From contig SLPX01000162.1 of the NCBI GenBank assembly GCA_007131745.1, positions 1 through 42,623 on the forward strand: a stretch of DNA of 42,623 bases. Direction: 5' to 3'. Origin of the DNA: Myxococcales bacterium (GTDB taxonomy: Bacteria > Myxococcota > Polyangia > HGW-17 > SLPX01). Position 1 is the first letter of the stretch; every line of letters starts with the position of its first letter. The translations under genes were made by a program, and so were the position numbers. Below the pieces are notes generated by a model that was not told the DNA's origin, searched no databases, and was given only the letters and a program-made list of their open reading frames with translations. Below are positions 30,978 to 39,177 of this stretch, one piece after another.

Positions 30978-33350
30978 GTGTCTCTGGTTATAATGATATT
31001 TTGTTTTCTTTCCGCGCTGCTGATTTTACCGGCGGGGGGCAAAGCGGTCGCTGTGTCGGCGGAAGGACGGAGTCCGCGTTCGCGTTCCCGCTCGAACAAG
31101 GATTACGAGCGCCAAATGCTTGAAATGAGAAGAAAACTGAGAGAAAAGGAGAGAAAGGCAAGGGAGGAGAGGAGCTTGAAAATGGTGGAAGAGTTGGAGC
31201 GGTCGGGGTTTCGCGCAAGAACAGGTCCGCCGATTTGTTTGAAAGAGAGAAAGAGGATGGTGAAGATGCTTCGCTCACCTTTGCCTGAAGAGCGTGCGGA
31301 AGCGGCCTGGTGGATTGGGGTGAACATGGTGAAAGAATCTGTTCCAGGTCTTGTTCGCCTGTTGAAAGACCGGGACGAACATGTGCGAAGCAACGCTGTT
31401 TTTGCATTGGGACGGTTGGACGCCAGGCACATGGGACCCAGGTTTTTTGTCCTCCTGGAACGCGATGACTCTCAGGAGGTGAGAGGTAGGGCAGCCGAAG
31501 CTTTGGGGCGGTTCAATTATTCCAGGGCAGTGCCTCTTTTGCTAAAGGCACTGAAATCCCGGGATGCCAGGGTGAAAATGGGAGCGCTGGAAGGGTTGAG
31601 CCGAATGGGCGGGGCCGTTGAACGTGAGGCTGTTTTGAGTTTTTCACGTGACGAAGATCCCCTGATTCGAATGAAGGTGGCCGAAGCGCTGGGCAGGATG
31701 GACAGGGAACATGCAAAAGTCGAATTGATGCGGTTTTTGGATGATGAAGACGAGGGTGTCATCACGGCTGCGGTGAAATCCGCACAGGACCTGGCTTTTA
31801 GCGAAGCGATTCCGCGGATAAGGGAGTTGCTGAAAATCCGAAACAAGGAGATTCTTATAGCAGCTATTGCAGCGCTTGTGATATTGGACGCTGTTGATTC
31901 GTTGGAGGATTTGCAGAAGTTGCAATCGGTGCAAAAGGGGACAGACGAACTTGTTGGAGCGGACGCGGCGTATGCAGTCGCCAGGCTGGGGGGCGAGTTG
32001 TCGATTGAAGGACTCGCTCGTTTGTTGAGATCGGAAGACAACCGTGTCTTGATACGCGCGGTGCGTGCAGCGGGAAAGGGAGGGGCCAGGTGGGCCGAGC
32101 CGATCTTGGTCACGCACGGCAAACACGATCTTTCCTCTATCCGGGAGGAGGTCGCCCTGGCTCTTGGTCGGATAGAGGCATATGAGAGCATACCGGTCTT
32201 GATGGAGTTAATGAAGGATTCCGTGGATGAAGTGAGAGCCGCTGCTGTAAAAGCGCTTGGACGTCTGGGTGGGCCTAGAACCCTCCATGCCTGCGTGTTG
32301 CTGCTGCGAGACAGCCACCCTGAGGTCGCCGGGGCGGCGGCGCAATGTATCGCGATGCTGGCCGATCCCGAGTGGGAACTCGCTCAGGTGACGAGCCGGA
32401 ATCTTGCCGGGATGCTTCGCTTGGACGCTGATCCTGCGGTCGCCGGAGCTGTGGCCGATGCTTTGGGCGCGGTCGGGGTCAAGGGCAACAGAACGGGATT
32501 TATCCGTCTCATGCGTCTGACTCTTCACAGGGACGCAGGGTGTCGTGCAAACGCCGCACGTGCATTGGGTCGTTTGGAAAAGGGAACATGGAGACAAAGC
32601 GAATCAGCGATCAAGAGAATGCTGGAACGTGATCAATCCATGGAAGTACGTTCAGCCGCTGCCGTTGCATCAGCGAGGATGGGTTTCAGGGATGTGTACC
32701 CGGTAGTTGAAGATCTTTTCCGTAAATGGAAAGATAACACCCGTCTTCGGGCTGAGATCGCTCTGGCCCTGGCCGTCTACGAGGAGAAATGGATTTCAAC
32801 AGCGGAGAAGCTTTTTCTGGAGTTTGTAAACACGCGGCCGAACACCCTTGAAAAAAGGGAGCTTACAAGGTTGCTGGGGGAGTTTCAGGTCCCCTGGGCG
32901 AAAGATTTGCTTTTAAAGGCTGAAAGTTCACCCAACGCCATGGTCAGGGCAGAGGCGCGTAGATTGCTTGGAAAGAAACCTCCCGTGCCGGGGGTCCGGG
33001 TTGCTGTTTTGAAACCGGATGCTTCGGAGGTTAAAAAGGGAGCCAACAAGGTGGTTGAGGATCGCAAAACAGAAGGAAAGATCCCGACGGCAAGAAGGGA
33101 TAGGAGAAAGAGCGAAGAAGAGTATTCAGGGCCTTTTCCCGTAAACAGAACACCGGAAGAGCAAACTTGTTTAGGATGTGGCTGTCGTTTTCAGTCGCAA
33201 GTTGCAGATGATTTCGGGAGAGATTTTTCTTTGCGCTTGTTGTTTTTCTGCTTGATTGTATTGTTGAAGCGGTCTCGGCCGCGCGTTTTCTCGGTGAACA
33301 AAGGCAGACTTTCAAGAAATCGTCAGGCAGGTTATAATCGCGAGATATGA
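30978..33350 (+). CDS. Secreted HEAT-repeat protein
   Basis: The product is 790 residues from GTG, or 785 from ATG 30993; the ribosome site does not decide. A signal peptide (IMIFCFLSALLILPAGGKAVA) is followed by a charged coiled-coil-like stretch (about 40-80, many Arg, Glu and Lys). Residues about 90-680 are HEAT repeats of about 31 residues, for example EERAEAAWWIGVNMVKESVP, HVRSNAVFALGRLDARHM and EVRAAAVKALGRLGG. Such solenoids bind partner proteins. Near the C-terminus CLGCGC (731-736) precedes a hydrophobic stretch (LRLLFFCLIVLL) and Lys/Arg. This resembles a MYXO-CTERM anchor, except that about 25 more residues follow. It lies upstream of the kinase gene. Confidence 0.82.
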   Translation: MSLVIMIFCFLSALLILPAGGKAVAVSAEGRSPRSRSRSNKDYERQMLEMRRKLREKERKAREERSLKMVEELERSGFRARTGPPICLKERKRMVKMLRSPLPEERAEAAWWIGVNMVKESVPGLVRLLKDRDEHVRSNAVFALGRLDARHMGPRFFVLLERDDSQEVRGRAAEALGRFNYSRAVPLLLKALKSRDARVKMGALEGLSRMGGAVEREAVLSFSRDEDPLIRMKVAEALGRMDREHAKVELMRFLDDEDEGVITAAVKSAQDLAFSEAIPRIRELLKIRNKEILIAAIAALVILDAVDSLEDLQKLQSVQKGTDELVGADAAYAVARLGGELSIEGLARLLRSEDNRVLIRAVRAAGKGGARWAEPILVTHGKHDLSSIREEVALALGRIEAYESIPVLMELMKDSVDEVRAAAVKALGRLGGPRTLHACVLLLRDSHPEVAGAAAQCIAMLADPEWELAQVTSRNLAGMLRLDADPAVAGAVADALGAVGVKGNRTGFIRLMRLTLHRDAGCRANAARALGRLEKGTWRQSESAIKRMLERDQSMEVRSAAAVASARMGFRDVYPVVEDLFRKWKDNTRLRAEIALALAVYEEKWISTAEKLFLEFVNTRPNTLEKRELTRLLGEFQVPWAKDLLLKAESSPNAMVRAEARRLLGKKPPVPGVRVAVLKPDASEVKKGANKVVEDRKTEGKIPTARRDRRKSEEEYSGPFPVNRTPEEQTCLGCGCRFQSQVADDFGRDFSLRLLFFCLIVLLKRSRPRVFSVNKGRLSRNRQAGYNREI
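33311..33338 (+). promoter_or_regulatory. Possible promoter of the kinase gene
   Basis: A perfect -10 TATAAT (33333-33338) lies 16 bases after TTCAAG (33311-33316), which matches three of six -35 bases. It sits inside the last codons of the HEAT gene, about 100 bases before the kinase start. Confidence 0.33.
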
Positions 33351-33358
33351 AACCTTGT

Positions 33359-33377
33359 TCCCCGCTGAGGGGATTTT
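33359..33377 (+). terminator. Weak hairpin plus T run after the HEAT gene
   Basis: TCCCC and GGGGA can pair around a five-base loop and are followed by TTTT. The stem is short. It may be a weak terminator or a leader hairpin for the kinase mRNA. Confidence 0.25.
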
Positions 33378-33423
33378 GACATCGGAGTGCAGGTGTCGAG
33401 TTGAAGACAGGGCAGAAAGTTTC

Positions 33424-33429
33424 AAAGGA
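33424..33429 (+). promoter_or_regulatory. Ribosome binding site favouring ATG 33437
   Basis: AAAGGA lies seven bases before ATG 33437. The frame is also open from TTG 33401, which has only a weak AGGTG upstream. Confidence 0.55.
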
Positions 33430-33436
33430 AAAGAGC

Positions 33437-35425
33437 ATGGATTCCACCGGGCGCAAGGATTCCGCCTTGAAAAAGGAATCTACCGGTCCGGGTTCTGCGG
33501 GTGGGGATTTAAATGGTTCGGAGGGGCCGGGTGAGTCGGCGAAGACCGGGGTTTCCCAGGGGAGTGAACACACGGGCCGGGAAGATTCGGCACAGGATGA
33601 CATGGGTTCGGTAAAGATTTCATCAGGAAAACAGGGCTCAGACGAGGAAGAGAAAGTCGAGGAAAAAGGCGAGGTTACCAAGACAGAAAAGAAGATTCCC
33701 GACAAAGAGAATTTGAGCTCGTTTCGCGCCGTGACTTCGACGACCAGGGTGTTCGGGAGATATGAACTGTTGATGGAAGTGAGCCATGGCGGCATGGCGA
33801 CACTTTACTTGGCTAGAATGAGCGGACCGGAAAAGTTCGAGAAACTGTTGGCGATAAAAAAAATCCACCCGCATCTATCCCGGGAGCCGGAATTTATCGC
33901 TATGTTTCTGGACGAAGCACGTATAGCAGCCCTTATTCAACATCCGAACGTGGCTACAATTTTTGATTTGGGAGAAGTGGACGATTCTTTCTTCATTGCC
34001 ATGGAGTACATACACGGCCAAAATCTCAGGGAGATACTGAGGGAAGCGGCGCGACGCAAAATACGTATTCCATGGGAATATTCCGTAAGCATAATAGCCA
34101 GAGCCGCTGCGGGGCTTCATGCGGCTCATGAGTTGACAGGTCCCGATGGAAAGCCGCTGCAAGTGGTGCACAGGGATGTCTCGCCTCAAAACATTCTTTT
34201 GACTTACACGGGCCACGTAAAAGTAGTTGATTTCGGGATCGCATACGCTGCTGAGAAGTTGGGCCATACTGCAGCCGGGACATTGAAGGGAAAAGCGGCT
34301 TACATGTCTCCCGAACAGGCGAATGGAGAGCGACTTGATCGGAGATCGGATATATTTTCCCTAGGAATTGTTCTCTATGAATCGGTCTGCATGAAGCGGT
34401 TGTTTCGAAAGGAAAACCAGACAGCGACTTTGATGAGGGTTCGGGAGGCAAGGGTTCCTGCTCCTTCAAAGGTTGCAACGGACATACCGCTTGAGTTGGA
34501 ACGCATAATAATGAAGTCACTGGCGAAAGACCCGGATGACCGTTATTCGACAACGCGGGAAATGGCCGAGGACCTGGAAGAATTGCTTGTGGCTCAAGGT
34601 AAGGCGACCACCTCGACAAAGCTTTCATCCTTGATTGAAGATCTTTTTCACGACAGGAAGCGCCACAAGGATATACAAATTTCACAAGCCGTGGAAAGTC
34701 CGTCGGCAAACGTTATGAAGAGCGTAGGAGCAGACTGGCAGACCGGAACATCGATTGAATTGTCGTCCACCACCGGAAAAAAGGAAGATTCGCTCAGCGT
34801 ACATGCCGGAAGTTCGAAAGCGGGCTGGATAGCGATGGTATCCGTCGTTGCTCTTCTTATTGCAGGGGCGGGGTATCTTTACCTTAGGAGTGAAAAGGGT
34901 TCACTGCAAGATGATCAAATCCGGGATCGGACGCATGAGGAGAAACCAATATCTTCGACCTTGTCCACCGAAGGGGAAGATGAGACGGATGATGGTGAAA
35001 GTGCGGGAGAGGTTGATGACTTGGGGCCGGACGGTCAACAGGATGCTGTGACGGATGACGACAAAACGGAGATTCCACCGATCGCTCCGCCCGCTCGGAT
35101 AAAATTGCGGGTTGAAGTGCATCCTCGTTCGCCCGGAGTGCGAGTGAGATTTGCCGGCAGGTGGTACAAGGGGGCGATTTTCGAAGGCATTGTTCCTTAT
35201 TCGGAGAAACCCAAGGATGTTGAAATAACCGCGCCGGGCTACCAGCCCCGGACGATTGTGGTGACTCCGATCGAAGATACTACGTTGAGTGTCAAGCTGG
35301 AGAGGATTGCAAGAACTCGTCCGGTGGACCGCAAAATTGATAGTTCGAAGGAAAAGGATTCTGAAAAAGTCGAAGAAAAAGAGACTCAAAAGCGTGACAA
35401 GGTGTTGAGGGATCTTCCAGAATAG
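33437..35425 (+). CDS. Membrane-bound Ser/Thr protein kinase with PEGA-like tail
   Basis: The product has about 662 residues. A polar, disordered N-terminal region of about 95 residues precedes the kinase domain (about 100-375). Motifs are the glycine loop SHGGMATLYLAR (first Gly replaced by Ser), Lys in LLAIKKIHPHL, catalytic Asp247 in HRDVSPQNILL, DFGIAYA, and AAYMSPEQANGERLDRRSDI. HRDVSPQN is common in myxobacterial Hanks-type kinases. One membrane helix (about 463-484) leads to an acidic linker. A C-terminal PEGA-like domain follows (VRVRFAGRWYKGAIFEG, VEITAPGYQPRTIVV), outside the cytoplasm. It may relay an envelope signal inward; substrates are unknown. The next gene, 15 bases on, also carries a PEGA-like segment. 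Confidence 0.93.
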   Translation: MDSTGRKDSALKKESTGPGSAGGDLNGSEGPGESAKTGVSQGSEHTGREDSAQDDMGSVKISSGKQGSDEEEKVEEKGEVTKTEKKIPDKENLSSFRAVTSTTRVFGRYELLMEVSHGGMATLYLARMSGPEKFEKLLAIKKIHPHLSREPEFIAMFLDEARIAALIQHPNVATIFDLGEVDDSFFIAMEYIHGQNLREILREAARRKIRIPWEYSVSIIARAAAGLHAAHELTGPDGKPLQVVHRDVSPQNILLTYTGHVKVVDFGIAYAAEKLGHTAAGTLKGKAAYMSPEQANGERLDRRSDIFSLGIVLYESVCMKRLFRKENQTATLMRVREARVPAPSKVATDIPLELERIIMKSLAKDPDDRYSTTREMAEDLEELLVAQGKATTSTKLSSLIEDLFHDRKRHKDIQISQAVESPSANVMKSVGADWQTGTSIELSSTTGKKEDSLSVHAGSSKAGWIAMVSVVALLIAGAGYLYLRSEKGSLQDDQIRDRTHEEKPISSTLSTEGEDETDDGESAGEVDDLGPDGQQDAVTDDDKTEIPPIAPPARIKLRVEVHPRSPGVRVRFAGRWYKGAIFEGIVPYSEKPKDVEITAPGYQPRTIVVTPIEDTTLSVKLERIARTRPVDRKIDSSKEKDSEKVEEKETQKRDKVLRDLPE

Positions 35426-35440
35426 AAATAAACGAAAATC

Positions 35441-36460
35441 ATGAAAAAATTTTTTTCTCTCGTTGTTGTTTTGTGTTTGTTTTTCCCTCTTCACAGTGTC
35501 GGAGCGGAAGAAGAAGGGGATCCGGGCAAAGAGCAGGAGGAAGGTGAGGGAATAGCCGAAGACGTGGAGGAAAATCCCCGCGCAAAGGCAAGGGAGATTT
35601 TTCGCAAAGGCAAGGATTTGTTCGCTGACCAGGATTATGCAGGAGCGGCGGCCGCCTTCAAACAGGCTTATGAGATCTGGCAACACAGGGTCGTCCTGTA
35701 TAATCTTGCAGTGACCTACGCATTCATGAGGGAACACGTACAAGCGACGGTTTATGCTCGGAAATTTTTAGAACAGGCGGCTGAGGATGAAAAAGATCTT
35801 CCCCGTGTTTTGAAGGATTCCATGAATCGCGCGGGTGTGCTGTACTTGAAGGTTCCGGATGGGGAGGCCGCGCTTTTTGTTGACGGCCGGTTTGTGGGAC
35901 ATGGAGAGGCCGAATTGGTGGTTTTACAGGGCGTGAGGGTTGTAGAAGTCAGATCCGATGACCGTGTTATCGTCCGAACCGAGTTGACTGTGGAGGGAGG
36001 TAAATACAGGGCATGGGAATTGGCGGAAATGCCGAAGACCACGGATCCTGAGGAGCTTCCCGAGCCGAAGAAAGAACCCACGGTGGAGAAGAAGCCTACC
36101 CCCCCGCCACCACCTCCTCCTCCGGTATCTTCATTGAAGAGAATTCACTGGGGCTTTTTTACCGCGGCAGCGGCCTTGGCCTTCGGAAGTTTGATAGGAG
36201 CCGGCGGCCTGTCGTTGAAAACCAGGGACATCAGCAAAGAATTCGAGAAGGACAGAACAAACTCGGAACTTGCGGATCAGGGAAAAAGATATCAGCTCGG
36301 ATCCAACATCTTGTGGGGAGTCACGGGGGCCGTGGCTTTGTCCGCTGTTATTCTCGGAGTGTTTACCGATTGGAAGGGTGAGCGGAAGGGCAGAAACAAG
36401 GATTCGGCCGTTTCCTATTCGATATACCCGGGTGGCTCTTCCTTGCGAGTTTCTTTTTGA
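35441..36460 (+). CDS. TPR and PEGA-like envelope protein
   Basis: The 339-residue product has a signal peptide (MKKFFSLVVVLCLFFPLHSVGA). An acidic stretch precedes a TPR region (about 45-115: ARAREIF-like start, then YAGAAAAFKQAYEIWQHRVV and YNLAVTYAFMREH). A PEGA-like beta segment follows (about 125-185: AALFVDGRFVGHGEAELVV). A Pro run (about 220-232) leads to two hydrophobic helices (about 240-262 and 283-303). The C-terminus is basic, then polar. This combination is frequent next to Ser/Thr kinases in Myxococcota. It is 15 bases after the kinase gene, so it is a likely partner or reporter of the same envelope state. No enzyme motif is present. Confidence 0.8.
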   Translation: MKKFFSLVVVLCLFFPLHSVGAEEEGDPGKEQEEGEGIAEDVEENPRAKAREIFRKGKDLFADQDYAGAAAAFKQAYEIWQHRVVLYNLAVTYAFMREHVQATVYARKFLEQAAEDEKDLPRVLKDSMNRAGVLYLKVPDGEAALFVDGRFVGHGEAELVVLQGVRVVEVRSDDRVIVRTELTVEGGKYRAWELAEMPKTTDPEELPEPKKEPTVEKKPTPPPPPPPPVSSLKRIHWGFFTAAAALAFGSLIGAGGLSLKTRDISKEFEKDRTNSELADQGKRYQLGSNILWGVTGAVALSAVILGVFTDWKGERKGRNKDSAVSYSIYPGGSSLRVSF

Positions 36461-36492
36461 ATCGGCCGCGAAAGAATCCGGGGAGCATCATT

Positions 36493-37764
36493 TCAATTAG
36501 TGATCGTGATGGGTATCGCCCTTACCATCATGCCGACAGAGAGAAGATCCGGAGTGCCGTCGCCCGTGGAATCCCAGTCCAATTCGGTCAATGTTCGGAT
36601 AAGCAGATTGCACTTGAGTTCGGTAAGAGTAAGGGGCGGATCGTCGGGATCGTTTGTCCACTTTGCGCAATCACCTTCGCCGTTTACCACACCTTCACAT
36701 CCGGGGTACGCGTTGGAACATCTTCCGTCGATAAAGTTTTGGACAAAAGTTCCGGTGGGTGATTCAGGATTCTGAATGGTTTTCGTATTAAGATAGATCA
36801 ACAAAGCGGGCAGCAGGAAGTTGTCGATTCTTTCTTGTGTCAATCCTCCGCCCAGCATCATTTCCGCCCATTCAGAATCTGTGACTTGATCGGTGGAGAC
36901 CAGGCGTGCTTTTTCCATGGGAAACAGCCTTGTTTCAAACATGAAATACAGGGGGATCTCCAGGTAACCGGGACAGGTTTCGAGCATGTTGTCCGCCAGT
37001 TCTCCGCAAACATGAAGAGACCTGTTTACACCCGGATCGATTATGGTTTCGCCGAAACCCGTGAGATTGTCTTCAGTGGCGTCCAGTGTTCCGTTGCCGA
37101 CAAAAATCTGTGCAGCTACACCTCCGTCGTTCGGCCAATCGGATACATGAAGGCGACCCAGGAAAATGTATTCACCGTTCAGGATTGCCTCGTTTATTTT
37201 AGAATTGAAATCAGCGGTATCCGGAGGGAAATTGTCAACTATTGTACCGAAAGCGTTGTTGATCATGCCGTCGCCCGTTAAATCAACGCCTATGTGGCGG
37301 GCTTCCTGTTCATTTTCGGCGAGGATGACTTCGTAAGCTATATAATCGTAAACAGCACCAGTTCCCGGATTGCAATCGGGGCAGCAATCAGCGCACCAGA
37401 AAGGGCTTTCATAGACATCGCAAACTCCGTCGTTGTTGCAAGGTTGCGGTTCATTGCAGAACCATTCCTCCGCGCACTCGGGGTCTTCGCAATCGGTCAA
37501 CCCATTTCCGGTGTCGTCGATTCCATTGTCGCAGATTTCAAACGGATCTGCACAAGCCGGATGATCTACGCACTCGGGGTCTTCGCAATCGGTCAACCCG
37601 TTTCCGGTGTCGTCGATTCCATTGTCGCAGATCTCGGTTTGGATTACCTCAAAAGGATAGTTGCATCCAGCCGCTGTCAGGACGAAGCCGGCGATAATGA
37701 TAGAAACGATCAGCATCCGGGAGAAGGGTTTGTTTTCCTGGTTTTTGAACATGGCTCTATTCAT
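36493..37764 (-). CDS. Cys-rich repeat lipoprotein, paralogue A
   Basis: The 423-residue product has a signal peptide with lipobox TAAGC (about 34). Two Cys-rich, Asp-rich repeats follow (EICDNGIDD, TGNGLTDCEDPEC), then a Cys cluster (FWCADCCPDC). The remaining 280 residues form one domain with no recognised fold. It has an EF-hand-like loop DLTGDGMINN and a closing DSTGDGTPDLLSVG. It shares this domain end to end with the upstream paralogue, for example LETCPG, a GGGL motif, and NGEG before DPPLT. The repeats are a known type in secreted myxobacterial proteins. It lies 15 bases after paralogue B. The function is unknown; a surface or calcium-dependent role is inferred. Confidence 0.8.
   Translation of the reverse strand: MNRAMFKNQENKPFSRMLIVSIIIAGFVLTAAGCNYPFEVIQTEICDNGIDDTGNGLTDCEDPECVDHPACADPFEICDNGIDDTGNGLTDCEDPECAEEWFCNEPQPCNNDGVCDVYESPFWCADCCPDCNPGTGAVYDYIAYEVILAENEQEARHIGVDLTGDGMINNAFGTIVDNFPPDTADFNSKINEAILNGEYIFLGRLHVSDWPNDGGVAAQIFVGNGTLDATEDNLTGFGETIIDPGVNRSLHVCGELADNMLETCPGYLEIPLYFMFETRLFPMEKARLVSTDQVTDSEWAEMMLGGGLTQERIDNFLLPALLIYLNTKTIQNPESPTGTFVQNFIDGRCSNAYPGCEGVVNGEGDCAKWTNDPDDPPLTLTELKCNLLIRTLTELDWDSTGDGTPDLLSVGMMVRAIPITITN
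37474..37632 (-). repeat. Two near-identical 63-bp repeats in paralogue A
   Basis: Copies at 37474-37536 and 37570-37632 differ at about one base and have a period of 96. They encode the EICDNGIDD-type repeat. A more diverged copy lies near 38857-38919 in paralogue B. Confidence 0.8.
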
Positions 37765-37779
37765 GACGAATCCGTCTGA

Positions 37780-39057
37780 TTAATTGAGTATAGAAATCCT
37801 GATCGCTTTTACCTTGAAACCCATTGAAAGAAGATCTTTTTCTCCGTCTCCATTGGAGTCGATGTCGGGTTTCAGAAGTTCTTGCAGAAAAGTATTACAT
37901 TTCAGTTCCGTAATTGTAAGCGGTGGGTCGTTGGGATCTCCGCTCCATGGAGAGCATTCCCCTTCTCCGTTTACAACATGTTCGCACCCGGGAATATCCG
38001 TGTTGCATTTTGCATCCATCATTGTAAATACAAAATTTCCAAGCGTAGAAGTGGGATTCGCGAGAGCCCTTCTGTTCAGGGTGACCAGCATGGTGGGCAA
38101 GATGTTGTTATCAATGGTCTGCCGGTTCAGTCCGCCACCGATCATCACCTCTTCCCATCCGTATTCCGTCAACGGGCCGGTGGAGACGAAACGGGCTTTT
38201 TCCAAGCGTAAATTCATGATTACGGACTCAAGATAAAATGGGAACCGTATTGTGCCGGGGCACGTTTCCAACATGCCGTCTTGCAGTTCTCCTTTCAGAT
38301 ACTTTGTGCGCTCCGCGTTCGGGTGGGCATGAGTCGTGCCTTCTCCTGTAAAATTGTCTTCAGTGGCATCATAAGTTGAAGATCCTTGAAAAACCTGAAC
38401 AGCAGAGGCTTCGTCCGAAGGCCAGGATGAAACGTACATGCGACTCAAAACGATGTAATCTCCGTTGACCATGGCTTCATGCACATCATTGTTCAGAGAA
38501 TCGCCGGTATCCGTCGGGAACATTATAAAAAGTCTACTCAAACCGTTGTCGATCTTGCCGTCGTAATTCAAATCGACCCCGATTTCTTGGGATTGTTCCA
38601 CGGTTGTGGGAACAATGATTTCGCTTAAAATATATTCGTAAACATCGCCTTCGTTGAGACGTGCATCCGGGCAACAGTCGTCACACCAGAAAGGGTGCTC
38701 GAAGGTGTTGCAGATTCCGTCGTCATTGCATGGCTGAACAGCATTGCAGAACCACTCGTCTGCGCAATCCGGATCTTCGCAATCGGTCCATCCGTCACCG
38801 TCATCGTCAAGACCGCTGTCGCATATCTCGGCCGGCGCGCACGCGGGATCGTCGGCACATTCAGGGTCTTCACAATCTGTCAATCCGTTTCCCGTGTCAT
38901 CGATTCCATTGTCGCAGATTTCAACCGGGATCTCGGGTTCGATTACCTCAAAGGAGAAATTGCATGTCCAGCAAAATACGGCACACAGAAAAACAATGAG
39001 CCCTGTCATGACGATTTCGCCGTGAAAATGGGTTTTTGATTTAGTATTTAGTTGCAT
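37780..39057 (-). CDS. Cys-rich repeat lipoprotein, paralogue B
   Basis: The 425-residue product has a signal region with lipobox-like CWTC (about 32). The start may be ATG 39057 or the internal ATG 39009; no clear ribosome site decides. Two Cys-rich repeats follow (EICDNGIDD and EICDSGLDDDGDGWTDC), then FWCDDCCPD. The C-terminal domain aligns with paralogue A, including DLNYDGKIDNG and SNGDGEKDLLSMG. The pair arose by tandem duplication and has diverged strongly outside these motifs. A good promoter precedes it. The function is unknown. Confidence 0.8.
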   Translation of the reverse strand: MQLNTKSKTHFHGEIVMTGLIVFLCAVFCWTCNFSFEVIEPEIPVEICDNGIDDTGNGLTDCEDPECADDPACAPAEICDSGLDDDGDGWTDCEDPDCADEWFCNAVQPCNDDGICNTFEHPFWCDDCCPDARLNEGDVYEYILSEIIVPTTVEQSQEIGVDLNYDGKIDNGLSRLFIMFPTDTGDSLNNDVHEAMVNGDYIVLSRMYVSSWPSDEASAVQVFQGSSTYDATEDNFTGEGTTHAHPNAERTKYLKGELQDGMLETCPGTIRFPFYLESVIMNLRLEKARFVSTGPLTEYGWEEVMIGGGLNRQTIDNNILPTMLVTLNRRALANPTSTLGNFVFTMMDAKCNTDIPGCEHVVNGEGECSPWSGDPNDPPLTITELKCNTFLQELLKPDIDSNGDGEKDLLSMGFKVKAIRISILN

Positions 39058-39112
39058 GATTTCAGCTGTTCATCTTCATCCCGTTATTAATGCCACAATA
39101 CGGGATAAGTAT

Positions 39113-39141
39113 ATTTTAGCTTACCGCGATGGAAATATCAA
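39113..39141 (-). promoter_or_regulatory. Sigma70-type promoter for the lipoprotein pair
   Basis: On the minus strand TTGATA (39141-39136) and TAAAAT (39118-39113) are separated by exactly 17 bases. Each matches five of six consensus bases. Downstream, TCCCGT and ACGGGA (39079-39105) could form a hairpin in the leader. Confidence 0.5.
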
Positions 39142-39177
39142 ACTGGGGTTTTAGTTCTTCGGGAGAAAAATTCTTCT

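Noticed and set aside
30634..30993. 119-residue plus-strand frame overlapping the second tiny gene
   Set aside because: It has no membrane or family pattern. The overlapping frame gives a basic arm and hydrophobic segments like its neighbour.
31517..32191. 224-residue minus-strand open frame
   Set aside because: It lies opposite the HEAT-repeat gene and is Ser/Arg-rich without a fold pattern.
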